From: Simmondsia chinensis
Lineage: Eukaryota; Streptophyta; Magnoliopsida; Caryophyllales; Simmondsiaceae
NCBI GenBank assembly: GCA_018398585.1
Contig: JAGTTD010000008.1
Location: forward strand, 23,025,172 to 23,089,171
DNA: 64,000 nucleotides
Direction: 5' to 3'
Positions 10,934-22,689 of this stretch are shown here, piece after piece. Each line of letters begins with the position of its first letter. Positions within the stretch are counted from its first letter, which is position 1. The position numbers and the translations under genes are program-made. The notes below the pieces were generated by a model that was not told where the DNA came from, searched no databases, and saw only the letters and a program-made list of their open reading frames with translations.

Positions 10934-12913
10934 ATGCCTAATGAAAATAAGGATAACGAAAGAGCTTTAAAGGATTATGCTGTCCCAACCGTTGGTGGAT
11001 GCACTTCTAGCATCCGACATCCACCTATACAAGCGATCAATTTTGAAATTAAACCTGTAATAATACAAATGATCCAATAGATTGTTCAGTTTGGCGGTCT
11101 ACCTAGTGAGCACTTGAACTTGCAAATCACTAACTTCTTAGAGATATGCGACACATTTAAGCACAATGGTGTCAGTGGTGATGCCGTTCACTTAAGACTG
11201 TTCCTGTTCTCACTGAGAGACAAGGCCAAAGCTTGGTCAATGTCAGTGCCGCCAGGTACTATCATCACATGGGAAGATTTGGAACAAAAATTTCTTCCTA
11301 AATATTTTTCACCAGCCAAATCAGCCAAAATAAGGAATGACATTACCTCTTTTACGCAATACGAGATGGAACGGCACAAAGAGATTTTAAGAAGGTGTTC
11401 ACACCATAGTTTACCAGTTTGGATGCAAGTCCAAACTTTTACAATGTTTTGGCACCGAATACCCAAACAATGGCGGATGCGGCTATGGGAGGAGCCTTAA
11501 ACAACAAGATACCAAACAATACATACGAGTTGCTAGAGGTAATGGACAGCAACAACTATGGAAGAATAGCTGATCGAACAATGTAAAGGAAACCTATAGG
11601 TATTCAAGAAGTAGACGCATTAACCATATTATCCGCTCAAATTTCTATGATTCCGAAATAGTTGGGTAACATAGGTGTTACGGCCATTCATTTTCCTATG
11701 CTAACATATGAGTTTTGCGCGGGAAATCAAGCGAGCATAGAATGTCAGACAAGGAACCCCTTTGCCATAGCCTCTACAAATCACGAGCAAGCCACTTTTG
11801 TTTCAAATTTGAATAAATCACAACACAATCCTTACTCCAACACTTATAATCCCAGGTGGAGAAACCACCCAAAATTTTCATGGAGTAACCCAAGTATTCA
11901 AAAACAGCCCCTTCACCCACAACTGGAAAAGAAAATTATTCTTGAAGATATGTTCAATAAGTTTATGCAAAGAAACTAAAAGTTTCATGCAACAAACACC
12001 AACTAATTTTTGAAATCAAGAAGCGTCTATTACAAACCTCGAGACTCAAATGGGAAAAATTTCAAACCAGCTTTATCAAAGGTCTCAAGATTCCTTGCCT
12101 AGTAACACTATTACTAACCCATGATAGTACGTCCAAGCAATTGAATTAAGAAGCGAGAAAATCTGAATGAACCAACTTATGTAACCAAGACCCCACAAAG
12201 TGAACAACCCCTAATAAAACTGTCTAAAGACACGAATCAAGAAATTGAGAATGAAGAAGGGACAAAAATCAAAAACAAAGATGAGCCAAAAAGGGCTGAA
12301 CCTTAACCCTACAAACCGTAGGTCCTGCTCCCTTAACGTTTGAAAAAGGCAAAAGCGGGCAAACAATTTGCTAAACTTTTGGAAGCTTTCAAAAAGTAAC
12401 ATATTAATGTCCCTTTTGCTGATACCTTACAGCAAATTCCCAAATATGCAAAATTTATGAAGGAAATCTTATCTAAGAAAAGGAAGTTGGGAGAATTCGA
12501 AACAGTGGCGCTAATTGAAGAATGCAGTGCCATGCTCCAAAAGAAGTTACCTCCCAAGCTAAATGATCCATGGAGTTTAACTATACCTCCCAAGCTAGAT
12601 CGATCATGTATGCAACCGGTGTGGTTGAAGACGTCGTAGTGAAGATTGACAAATTCATCTTCCGGGCTGATTTCATGGTACTTGGCATGGAAGAGGATCT
12701 AGAGATACCTCTTATTCTTAAATGACTCTTCCTTGCTACAAGAAGGACCCTGATCGATGTACAATAAGGGAAACTTATTTTAAGAGTGGAAGATGAACAA
12801 ATAACCTTCAACGTTTTTAATACCATGAAATTCCCCACTGACATGGATTCCTGTTTTGAGGTTGATATTATAAATAGTTTGGTAGCCGAGAAGTTCAGGG
12901 ACACATTCCCTAG
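10934..12913 (+). pseudogene. Element D gag and protease region (Athila-like), broken
   Basis: The likely start is the ATG at 10934 (MPNENKDNERALKDYAV). Gag homology is clear at 11114-11500: LQITNFLEICDTFKHNGVS, LRDKAKAW, LEQKFLPKYFSPAK, then HHSLPVWMQVQTF. A short deletion after the 11350 region (TQYEMERHKE) removes part of the helical linker. Stops and frame changes follow at 11080, 11500, 11584 and 11660. Downstream, 11840-11930 keeps the gag tail (YNPRWRNHPKFSWSN), 12457-12600 keeps KEILSKKRKLGEFETVAL, and 12640-12913 keeps the protease segment (VVVKIDKFIFRADFMVLGMEE). The DTG-type active site is not visible. Reading breaks at 12913 because element C is inserted there; the same reading resumes at 28471. 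Confidence 0.88.
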
Positions 12914-12918
12914 GTTAC
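12914..12918 (+). other. Target site duplication GTTAC, left copy (element C)
   Basis: GTTAC directly precedes the first base (TG) of minus-strand element C and recurs at 28466-28470 after its last base. Both flanks belong to element D. Confidence 0.85.
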
Positions 12919-13500
12919 TGATGTCCTTGGTGTTTGCTTAGCAAGTGCACTAAGTCATACCATGTAATATAGATTGAGTAGAGTATCATCCCACGAGGTT
13001 TGTTTATAGAATGAGTACTGAAATTAATAGTTTTAGCACTATTCAAAAGACCGAAATTTGTGGTTTTGATATGAAATAAAATAAAATAAAAAGGAACACA
13101 AATGTTTACTTATTTTTATGAAAGGTTTACTGATTTTTGAAGGTTTTAATGAGTTTAATAAGATCCAAGCATCCGATTTGACCTAGTTGCATCAATATGC
13201 CTTTCTATTCTAGACATTCAAGTTGTTATTTCGTGTTCACGGTCGAAAACCCTAATTTAATAAACACTCTCTCTTGAGCAACATTTAGCATGCTTTTTTA
13301 CGTATTAACTCATCAATCTCTTGCATGAATTTAAAAAAGAAAAGAGTTTTGAAGATCCATCGTTTTCATTTAAGACCACATAAATCGCGTTAATCTATCT
13401 CTAGCATTTACGTAATTTGTGGTATTTATCATTTAAGAATTCATCATAAATCTCCTCTCGGACTCATTATGTATCATTATAGGCTTTGAATGTTGATCAA
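12919..13500 (-). repeat. Element C 3' LTR, distal part (left of B)
   Basis: The complement of the LTR end: cttagcaagtgca at 12935 and gagtagagtatcatccca at 12974 mirror the D LTR end at about 9950-10018. It ends at the ATCAA target (13496-13500) of element B and resumes at 18891 (gcattcaaaactcatgaag). In the uninterrupted 5' LTR of C the join reads gttgatcaagcattcaaa at 27603, which proves the interruption. Confidence 0.9.
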
Positions 13501-13827
13501 TGTCATGATAGGGGATCAATTGGAGTGTTGCTTTAGTTCTAATGTTCAAATAAAGGTTCTAGTGGGAAAGGTAGTTAGCTTAGGCTTTTTAGTGGATAAA
13601 GTGTTGTATTTCGGTTAAAGCTTTTCTTGATTCATTGCATTCATTTCTTGTCTTACTTTAGCATGAGTAGTGAGTATCTTGTATTGGATGATTCATTCAA
13701 TGACAAAATTTGTAATTTCTCTTTCTCATCTTTAATTCTCTGTCTATTTCTCATCCCCTTTCACTTCTCTTCTCATCTAACTCTATAAACCCTAGGTCAT
13801 GATCAAGATCCTTCTTGATTCATGATG
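13501..13827 (+). repeat. Element B 5' LTR
   Basis: Begins TGTCATGATAGGGG; matches 18559-18885 nearly throughout, including tgtattggatgattcattc and a C/T-rich block (13735-13790). The exact 3' end is blurred (catgatga here against cattaca in the 3' LTR). Confidence 0.9.
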
Positions 13828-13828
13828 A

Positions 13829-13841
13829 TTGATATCAGAGA
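13829..13841 (+). other. Primer binding site of B (initiator-Met tRNA type)
   Basis: ttgatatcagaga follows the LTR by a base or two and differs at single positions from the usual TTGGTATCAGAG. Confidence 0.7.
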
Positions 13842-13967
13842 TTGTCCTTGCATTCAAGTGATGATTAATTTTTTGATTCGGTATTGATCCAAATTTATCG
13901 ATTAGAGACGTTTGTTACATAGGTGATTCTTGTTCATTAATAGTGTGATCATCCAATTGCAATTCTT

Positions 13968-15535
13968 ATGGTAGGAGGTGTAAATACAGGAGCTGGTGCA
14001 GCTAATGCAACTACTAATAATGCTCCTACAACATACGCTACTAAAGTTACTAGAGTGGAAGCAGGATCTGATCAAGAAAATCGAGATGCGGTTCTTATGG
14101 TTGGAGGTGTAACTACACGAGCTGGTGCAGCTAATGCAACTGCTAATAATGCTCCTACAACATATGCTGCAAAAGTTGCTAGAGTGGAAGCAGGATCTGA
14201 TCAAGAGAATCGAGATGATCTACTGTGGAGTAGAATGCAAAATTTGGTTACGACATTTAAGCATAGCATGGACCTGAAAATAGACAGTATGAAACAGAGA
14301 TTTGACAATATGGATCAGAAGTTTGGCTCACAATCTTAGCAAATCGAAGGTCTGCAGCAGCAGGTTCAGAGACAAAATTAATCTGTTGGAGAAAAAGCTT
14401 TCTTTTGGCAGCAAGTCAGCAAGCCAGGCAAGTTCCAGTAGCCAATGTGCCTAATCCATCAGGACCTATTAATAGTGGTGAAAGTGCGTCAGTCGCTAGA
14501 AGCCAAGGGTTTAGACAACCACGTGTGGAGTTGGAACCTTTTGAAGAAGCAATGCCATAGTCCTGGTTGAGGAAATGTGAACAATATTTTTGTTTTTACA
14601 AAATATCTGAGGATGAGAAGGTTGAGATAGTTATTGTGTACTTAAGAGGAGATGTAGAGGTGTGGTTTTTCAGTTTACTGCACAGCAATCTAGCAATATC
14701 TTGGTCAGAGTTTGTGGACGAATTGTGTGCTAGGTGTGGGGGCAAAGACAAAAGTGATGTTGTGGACAACTTCAACAAACTGACACAGGTGTCATCCATG
14801 AAGGAATACATGACAAGGTTTGAAGATTTAGGAGTTCGAATGTTGACAGCTTATTCAAATGCAACAGAAGGCTATTATGTCTCGAGCTTTGATAGTGGAC
14901 TAAAGCCTACAATCAAGAATTTGGAAAAGCCTTTTGAACCTACAACATTGTCCCAAGCTTATTCTAAAGCTAGAGGGGTTGAAAGCGCAGTTTTGGCCTC
15001 ACCTAAAGTTCAAAGGGTGAGGAATATTCCTTTGGGAGCTCCTCCAACAAAATCAATTACAAATAACAATAGAGCTTTAACCGTGAAAGAGAAGAGGGCT
15101 CTGAGACTTTATTTCAAATGTAATCAACAATACTTCTTTGGGCATAAGTGTGATCCTAAATACCTTATATCTGCCTCAGGAGTCCATACAGCTGAGATTG
15201 ATGATGGGGAGGTTAATGGACCAGAATTGGAAGAACAAGAAGAAGGAGCTGATGAGTTTGAAGATGAAGACATTGAGATATCAGTTAAGGCATTAACTGG
15301 AACAGGTTCACACAATACGATACGAATTAGGGGAAAAGTAGGGCAGAGGGCCTTATTGATACTTATTGACAGTGGAAGTACTCATAGCTTTGTGGATCCT
15401 AAGGTAGTAAGGGCAGTGGGACATGAAATGATCAAAACAACTCCTCTTGCAGTAATGGTTGCAAATGGTAATTCAGTTTTGACACAGACTAAGTGTAAAA
15501 ATTTTCAAGTGGCAGATGCAAGATCACTGCTTTGA
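13968..15535 (+). pseudogene. Element B gag and protease, broken
   Basis: The first open stretch (13968-14339) starts with an exact-phase tandem duplication of 129 bp (43 codons; units at 13968 and 14097, each beginning MVGG and ending GSDQENRD), then a coiled-coil-like run (MDLKIDSMKQRFDNMDQK). After frame breaks, 14567-15535 carries the capsid region (CEQYFCFYKISEDEKVEI, VEVWF, EYMTRFEDLGVRM), a damaged zinc knuckle (YFKCNQQYFFGHKC, first cysteine lost) and an acidic linker (15200-15290). Protease follows with its active-site motif intact (LIDSGSTHSFVD, about 15360-15395). Gag normally packages the RNA and protease processes the polyprotein. The stop at 14338 and shifted frame before 14567 separate the parts. 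Confidence 0.88.
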
Positions 15536-18480
15536 GTATGATTTCAAGGTGTTAAGATAGGGACGCTGCGACATGGTGTTGGGGGTAGATTGGATGATGA
15601 CTCTCTTTGATTTTTCTCATCTCACCGTGTCCTTTGAAAGAGGGGATCAAAAGGTTAAGTTGTAATGTATTATGGAACAAGCTCAGCTGCAGATTATGAG
15701 GGGTAAGAGATTGCAAGGGGTTCGTAAGAAAGGGACTTATCTATGGGTAGGACAATTGCACTCCATTAGTTCTATTGCAGTGGTGGGTCCGGGGAGCACT
15801 TATTCTGTTATTACCTCATCACTGCAAAAGTATGAGGATCTATTTGAGCAGCCTGATTCTTTGTCTCCTAGAAGAGCTCTAGACCACACTATTCCCTTGA
15901 AGGAGGGGTCTATTCCTGTGAGTCTTCGTCCCTATAAATATCCACACTCCCAAAAGAGTGTGAATGAAAAGAAGATTGAAGAATTGTTGAGTACTAAGTT
16001 CATCAGGCATAATCATAGTCCATTTGCTTCTCCGGTGATTTTAGGGAAGAAGAAGGATGGGAGCTCTCGAATGTGCATTGATTATTGTCAATTGAATGCC
16101 CTTACTGGCAAAGATAAGTTTCCAATACCAATTGTTGATGATCTCCTTGATGAACTGTATGGCTCCAGATACTTTTCCAAATAAGATTTGCTACAAGGAT
16201 ATTACCAAATTAGAGTACAAGATCGAGACATTCATAACACTACCTTTAGAATACATTCTGGTCATTACAAGTCTGTGGTGATGCCTTTTGGGCTATCCAA
16301 TGCCCCATCCACCTTCTAAGCTCTAATGAACTCAGTGTTCAAACCTTGCATAAGGGAATTTGTCTTAGTATTTTTTTATGATATCTTGGTCTATAGTTCT
16401 TCATTGCAGGAACATGAGGGACACTTAAAATCAGTGTTCCAGACTATGAGGGCCAACAAGCTTTTTGCTAAGCTCTCGAAGTGCTCCTTTGCCAGGTCTC
16501 AGGTGGAGTACCTTGGCCAAGTAATAGCTACAGACGGTGTTGCTACTAACCCGAGTAAGATACAAGCAATGGGGTAATGGCCGATACCTACGACATTGAA
16601 GCAGCTAAGGAGATTTTAGTGTCTCACTGGCTACTACCGCAAGCTCATGGCTCGTTATGTGTTGATTGCCAAACCTTTGACAGACTTGCTTAAAAGAGAG
16701 GCATTCCATTGGAGTGCTTTGGAAATAGAGGCATTTGAGAATTTGAAAGCTGCTATGACTTCAACACCTATTTTGATTATGTCAGACTTTAGCATTCCCT
16801 TTGTGTTAGAGACTGACGCATGTAGCAGGGGAATTGGAGCATTGTTGTCCCATAATGGAAGACCATTAGTTTACCTCAGCCAATCCTAGAGTCCTAAGAA
16901 TCAGAAATTGTCAATCTATGAGAAGGAGTACATAGCCATTTTACTCGCTGTGCAAATGTGGAGACATTACTTGGAGGGACATCATTTCATAATAAAAACG
17001 GATCACCAAAGCCTTAAGCATCTCTTGGAACAAAGGATCACTACAAGAGTTCAAAAGAAGGGACTTATGAGAATGCTTGGACTTGATTTTACTATCGAAT
17101 ACTGAAAGGGGGATGAAAATTCAGCAGCTGATGCACTTTCAAGAAGACAAGAAGATCAAGAGGAAGCTTCTTGCCTGGCCATTTCCTCAAGTTGTACTGG
17201 TTTGGGTGAAAGAGATACAAAGGTCTATTGAGAATGATACATTTGCTCGAGACTGTATCATCCCCAGCTACATTCAAGGAAACTCTGATCCTAACTTTGA
17301 GATTTCAGTTAGCCGTGGCATAATTCGCATCAAGGGGAAGATTTACATTTGGAATGGGAATGATCTCAGAAAGCAAGTTCTTGTGGCTTCCCATGATTCA
17401 CTTAAGTTTACTAGAGAACTAAGAATGAGCACACACCTTATCAAGGTCTTCTTCAGCATTTACCGATTCCTGAAAAGGCATGGCAGCATATTAGTATGGA
17501 CTTTATTGAAGGCCTACCGAAATCTCAGGGGAAGGAACTAATTTGGGTGGTAATTGATCGCTTCACAAAGTTTAGCCATTTTCTTGCACTTCATCATCCT
17601 ATTTCCACTGAGAAATTGGCAAGGCTCTTTTTGGATGAAATTTATAGGCTTCATGAGCTCCCTCAATCCAATGTTTCTAATAGAGATAGGATGTTCAAAA
17701 GCAACTTCTAGAGTGAGTTGTTTCTGTTAATGGGGGCTTCGTTGGCATTAGGTTCTTCCTATCATCCACAATCTGATGGTCAAACGGAGAGGGTGAATCA
17801 GTGTGTTGAATAGTATTTGAGGGGAATGACCTTCACTCATCCAAAGAATTGGCATAGGTGGTTGTCCCTTGTAGAATTTTGGTATAATACTCATTCACAT
17901 TCATCTCTTGGCACCACTTTATTCAAAGCCTTTTACGGTTATGACCCACCTTCTCCTATGAAACTTCAAAAAGTAGTATCTTTTGTAGATGGGGTTACTA
18001 ATCTTATGGAGCAGAGGAGGCAGTTAATTCATCCGCTAAAGGACAATCTTCAAGTGGCTCAAGCTCGAAAGGAATATTTTGCAGACAGTAAAAGAATTGA
18101 CAAGTCTTTTGAAGTTGGTGATTGGGTTTTCTTGAAGCTGCAGCCTTATAGTCAGAGTTTAGTTGCTGTGCGCAAGCATGTCAATTTATGTGCTTGTTAT
18201 TTTGGGCCATACAAGATGTTAGAGAGGATTGGAAAGGTGGCCTATCAATTAGAATTACCTACTGATTCATTGGTTCATTCGGTGTTCCACATTTCTTTGC
18301 TCAAAAAGAAGGTTGCAGAAGGGGGCAGTACATCTATAGACCCTCCCAAGGCTTCTCTGTAGGGATTCATTGTGTATGAACCTACAGTTATCTTGGATTC
18401 TTGTTCGATGCAGCAGCAACGGTGCAAGTGAAGGAGGTTTTGGTGCAGTGGAAGAATCTGGGCAAGGAATGTGCTACATG
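15536..18480 (+). pseudogene. Element B pol: reverse transcriptase, RNase H, integrase, chromodomain remnant
   Basis: Protease end (VLGVDWM, about 15580). Reverse transcriptase spans about 15840-16580 ([35 protein letters not shown]). The catalytic block reads FFYDILVYS, so the first aspartate of the usual DD pair is tyrosine. RNase H spans 16647-17150 (LETDACSRGIGALL, EKEYIAILLAV, KTDHQSLKHLL, ADALSRR). Integrase starts near 17250; most of the HHCC zinc region is deleted at about 17395-17440, where the text jumps to LLQHLPIPEKAWQHISMDF. In the core the second acidic site reads VSNRD, with Asn for Asp, while QTERVNQ keeps the glutamate. The C-terminal part (17817-18360) is open; a frame-shifted VLVQWKNLGKECATWED (about 18435-18485) looks like a chromodomain. 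Internal stops occur at 16182, 16318, 16574, 16887, 17102, 17709 and 17811. Confidence 0.9.
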
Positions 18481-18542
18481 GGAAGATTGGTCATTCCTTA
18501 TATTGCAATTTCTTTCTCCTTCATTTTTGAGACAAGAATGTG

Positions 18543-18558
18543 CTTAAGGGGAGGGTAT
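18543..18558 (+). other. Polypurine tract of B
   Basis: cttaaggggagggtat immediately precedes the 3' LTR and would prime plus-strand synthesis. Confidence 0.8.
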
Positions 18559-18885
18559 TGTCAAGATTGGGGATCAATTGGAGTGTTGCTTTAGTTCTAA
18601 TGTTCAAATAAAGGTTCTGGTGAGAAAGGTAGTTAGCTTAGACTTTTTAGTGGCTAAAGTGTTGTATTTCGATTAAAGCTTGTCTTGATTCATTGTATTG
18701 GTTTCTTGTCTTACTTTAGTATAAGTGGTGAGTATCTTGTATTGGATGATTCATTCAATGACAAAATTTGTGATTTCTCTTTCTCGTCTTTAATTCGCTC
18801 TCTATTTCTCATCCCTTTTCACTTCTCTTCTCATCTAACCCTACAAACCCTAGGTCATGATCAAGACCGTTCTTGATTCATTACA
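18559..18885 (+). repeat. Element B 3' LTR
   Basis: Begins TGTCAAGATTGGGG after the polypurine tract and ends ATTACA before ATCAA, the right copy of the target duplication. Contains aaccctacaaaccctaggtc near its end. Small ORFs inside are chance. Confidence 0.92.
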
Positions 18886-18890
18886 ATCAA

Positions 18891-19744
18891 GCATTCAAAA
18901 CTCATGAAGAAAAATGATAAACACTCAAACATCACAATAAACAAACTTTGAATACGTTGAATTAGAAAAGAGCATATATTACAACTTAGGCTACATCGTA
19001 GCCTTAGAAAAACAAAATTATTTCACAGTATACATAATATAAGGTAAAACTAAGACAAAATCCATGAACATTAAAGAAGGAAAGGATAAAAAGAACTTAA
19101 AAGTGCAAAATTACAACCCAAACTTTCTTTCTTCACTCCTTTTCTCTTCCTATGGTTTTCCTACTCTTTCTTGTACTTTGTTTTGAGATTTTTCCAAATG
19201 AATTGATGCCTAAAGACCTCCCAAACACTCTTATTTATAGTTTTTGAGGTTGCAATTTCAAAAAATAAAAAATTACATCAAGTTCACTCTTATTTCTTCT
19301 TCTTGTCGCCCACCTTCAACCCTTGGTACAACTTGCTATTTTTTTCAATTTTTTCTTCATTCCACTGCCCAAAGTTAGTGGTTCTTACAGGTTGAGCCTG
19401 TTCATGAATTGTTCAATTTGATCTTGCATTTGATTTGCCCAAATTGCCACCTATTTTTGCAAGTTGTAGTGACTTGTACATGAACTTGGGTAATTCTTCC
19501 CAAATCATGTAGAATTGATGCGTTTTGCCCATATTTTGCTTTTGTTTGATGTATCTTTCATTCACTTGTTGATTTTGATGATAAAACCTAGCAAGATTTA
19601 GCATAAACTGAGTGTTTTTCCAAGGAATTAACAATAGGAGAGAAAATGAGAAAAAATGAGCAAACGCGATAAAAATTTGATGTAAAATAGTTATAAAATG
19701 AATGTAAATGATATGAATAATTATATACTAAATTAGGCTTATCA
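18891..19744 (-). repeat. Element C 3' LTR, proximal part (right of B)
   Basis: Resumes the LTR left at 13500 and ends in cttatca, the complement of the LTR start TGATAAG. It parallels 27606-28465. With the left part it gives about 1436 bp of LTR. Just beyond, ccccgaacttaaat (19749-19762) is the complement of the purine tract atttaagttcgggg. Confidence 0.88.
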
Positions 19745-21300
19745 AATACCCCGAACTTAAATCTTGCCCAACTTTGAGAAAGGCTAATCATGAGAGCATA
19801 GGATCTCATAGTTTTTAAGAATTTATATCAATTCAAAACAAGTATACTTCTATTAGAGAAGAATGACTGAGGCTTAAGGCATATGGTTCTAAAGGCAAAA
19901 CAATCTTTCTAAAAGACACATCAACCACCTAGGTAACCGAATTCAAAAATTGGCTAAGCAAATTAAGTTTATCCGTTCTTTCTAATATCAAGACGTTCAA
20001 ACTGAATAGAAGACCAAAATCATACCACTCACAACAAGACTTCTCAAATATGCCAAAGACTAAAAGTTATTCATAAAATTTTCTCTTCTTTTTTTTTAAA
20101 TTATTTATTGTGGGACTGATCTGCCCCAGTGGATCCCGATTCATGAGTATATCTCCAGCAAGAATCAAACTCCTAACCCCTAGGCGATGACCACATGGGT
20201 AAGGGAAGCCACCATTGAGATGCTCTCAATATGACCGCGTGAGTATATCTTTAGGAGAATCAAACTCCTAACCCCGCGGGTGATGATCACATGGGTAAGG
20301 GAAACCACCACTAGGATGCCTTCATTATGACACATGAGTTTATCCTTAACGAGAATTGAACTCCTGACCACTGGGCGATGACCCCATGGGTAAGAGATGC
20401 CATCATTGAGATGCCCTCATGATGGGCTGCACATATCTTGAAATGTCTTTATGGGATAGAAGTGCTAGATATGTTTCCCTCATTTTCTCTATCTAATTTT
20501 TTCCATATTATTCTTTGGACTTAGACATAACTCTTCAAGGTTTATTATGCAAATGATAATCTCAATGCGAACTATTCAAATTTGAGCATCTTTTAATCAG
20601 AAAGAAAGGTAAAATAGCCATGCTATCTAGTGAACTCAAATACCATGGTTTTATTAAGATAATGCCTTAGAGTAGATCATGTTTTGTAATTAGAACACAA
20701 AAATAATTTATTCTCAAGATATTCAAATCTAATTAAAGTAAACGAGCTAAAAAAAAACTAGAAAAATTGCCTAAAAAGCAATGATGATAAGACCTCAAGA
20801 ATTGTCTAAAATGAGTAGAAATTTTTTTTAATGTTTTTAAATTGGTTCAAAATGTGCAACAAAAATTTAAAAGACCACTGATTTGAACTATAGAAAATAG
20901 AAAATCTATTTTTTGGTCGACATTACTACATCTCCATACAAAAGCTCCGAACTCTGGAAGGCACTAAAGCTGACTCTAAAAGATAAAATAGGACTAAACA
21001 AGAAATCTTTTCAAAATATTTTGTTCAAAATTCTTTAAGAATGTGACAAAATGTATCTCCCACCCCCAAATTTAAAGTTAACATTGTCCTCAATGTTAAA
21101 AGAAATATAAGAAAAGAAGCAGTAGGTGAGATATGCTTCCCAGGTTTGAGGATTGATTATTTGATCATGGATGTTGACATCAGGTACACCCAAACTTGTT
21201 TCAAAAATATGTCGAACAAAGTGTACAAAAACATAAGAAAAATAATTAAAGGAAACTAAAAGAAAAGAAGTAAGGAAAGGAAACTTGGGTTGCCTCCCAA
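19745..21300 (-). other. Element C 3' non-coding region
   Basis: Between the end of integrase and the 3' LTR. No envelope-like or other gene is recognised. Contains the tandem repeats listed separately and the purine tract at its LTR end. The parallel region of D is 31400-33021, with which it shares landmarks such as the MITE-free tracts around ctatctagtgaactcaaat (20622) and its complement at about 32120. Confidence 0.6.
20110..20425 (-). repeat. About 95-bp tandem repeats with tRNA-like box (element C copy)
   Basis: Three degenerate units. On the minus strand each has catctcttacccatg, then tcatcgcc, then ggagtttgattct, the last resembling an RNA polymerase III B box (GGTTCGANTC). The same array occurs in D at 32341-32640, so it belongs to this Athila subfamily rather than to a separate insertion. 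Confidence 0.75.
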
Positions 21301-21309
21301 GAAGCGCTT

Positions 21310-22680
21310 AATGTATAATCGTTAGCTCAACTTTTTGGATGGATCATTCGACTTCATTGAGATGAATGGAGGACTTATGTGGCTCGAGTTTTCCATCAAT
21401 ATACGGTTTCAGCCTTTGACCATTAACCTTTAATGCGCCCTTCTTCTCATCTTGAATCTCGACTGTGCCATATGGAAAGGCACGAGTTACAACAAAGGGT
21501 CCTGACCATTTCGAGTGTAATTTCCCTAAGCAAAGTCGTAATTAGGAGTTAAAAAGTAAAACGTTTTGTCCAACTATGAATTCCCTGTTTAGGATGTGCC
21601 TTTCTTGCCATCTTTTGATTTATCTTTGTAAATTCGAGCATTTTCATAGGCTTCATTCCTGAATTCATCCATTTCATTGATTTGTTGTAACATGTTCTCT
21701 CCTGTAGCTTCTTAGTTGAAATTCAAGGTTTTTATGGCACAGTATGCTTTATGTTCCAATTCTACTAGTAACTGACATGCTTTGACATAAACCAGTCAAT
21801 ATGGAGACATTCAAATTTCCAAGTGTGATTTCTATGTTATGTATGGCCGTGCCTAAGGGCATGTCGATTGAAGTAGATTCTTCTTTTTGATCAATGAAAA
21901 CCCCTTCCCAAACTGTACAAGCTTCTTCCAAAGCATACGTGTTTTTGGATGTAGATGTTAATATGGTGTTTTGAATGCTATTCTATATGCCCAAAGTACG
22001 TCATCTAACTTATTCGACTAATCTTTTCTAGAAGCAGTAACAGTCTTTTTAAGAATAGTTTTCGTTTCTCGATTTAAAATTTCCACTTGACCGCTTGTTT
22101 GAGGATAGTATGGGCACCTACATGCTGTGTGACTTCATTCTTACTCAATAAGGCTTTAAGTTGACGGTCACGAAAGTGTTTGCCACCATCATTTATAATT
22201 GCTCTAGGCGTTCCAAATTGAGAACAGATGTTCTTTCACAAAGTTGACCATAACTCTTGCATCATTGGCCAAAAAAGCAGCTGCTTCAACCCACTTTGAT
22301 ACATAATCTACAGCAACCAAAATAAATTTGTTAGAAAATGAAGAAGGAAAAGGATCCATGAAATCAATCCTCTAAACATCAAATAATTCAACAACTAAAA
22401 TGTTGTTTAGGGGCATTTCATGTCTCCTGGAAGTATTTTCCGTTCTTTAACTTCGATCACATTTACTAACAAATTTGAAAGCATCTTTAAAAAGTGCAGG
22501 CCAATAAAATTCTGATTTAAGACCTTAGTTGCTGTCCTTATTGGCCCATAATGACCACCCGTTCCAAAGGAATGGCAATGATGCAGAATGTATTCCATTT
22601 CTTCTTCAGGTACACACCTCTTAATGATTTGGTCCACAAAATGCTTATATATGAATGGTTCTTCCCAAAAAATAGTGCTT
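21310..22680 (-). pseudogene. Element C integrase, broken
   Basis: Minus-strand reading from 22637: HHCHSFGTGGHYG keeps the two histidines of the zinc region, but the CxxC pair is not preserved. The core shows RIDFMDPF, then YVSKWVEAAAF and YPQTSGQVEILNRE; the segment that should carry the second acidic residue is lost among stops around 22190-22210. The C-terminal part ([15 protein letters not shown], about 21620-21660) matches D at 31105-31150. A 60-codon ORF at 21931-21749 lies in an insertion-like stretch not found at the same place in D and has no recognised relatives. Stops and shifts occur throughout. Confidence 0.82.
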
Positions 22681-22689
22681 TAAATTAGC

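Larger units (their letters stand above)
13501..18885 (+). mobile_element. Chromovirus-type Ty3/gypsy element B, inserted in the C 3' LTR
   Basis: A 5385-bp element with 327-bp LTRs, a methionine-tRNA priming site, gag, protease, reverse transcriptase, RNase H, integrase and a chromodomain-like tail, flanked by ATCAA (13496-13500 and 18886-18890). The short LTRs and overall size fit the Reina group of chromoviruses, but this is inference. The LTRs differ at roughly two dozen of 327 positions by eye, so it is not a recent arrival. Several stops, a deletion in integrase and changes at catalytic sites make it inactive. Confidence 0.9.

Noticed and set aside
11188..11466. 92-codon minus-strand ORF
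   Set aside because: Antisense shadow of the clear Athila gag reading at 11114-11500.
12211..12593. Hydrophobic minus ORFs of 63 and 86 codons suggesting membrane proteins
   Set aside because: Antisense of gag-protease of D; hydrophobicity comes from complementing Lys/Glu-rich codons.
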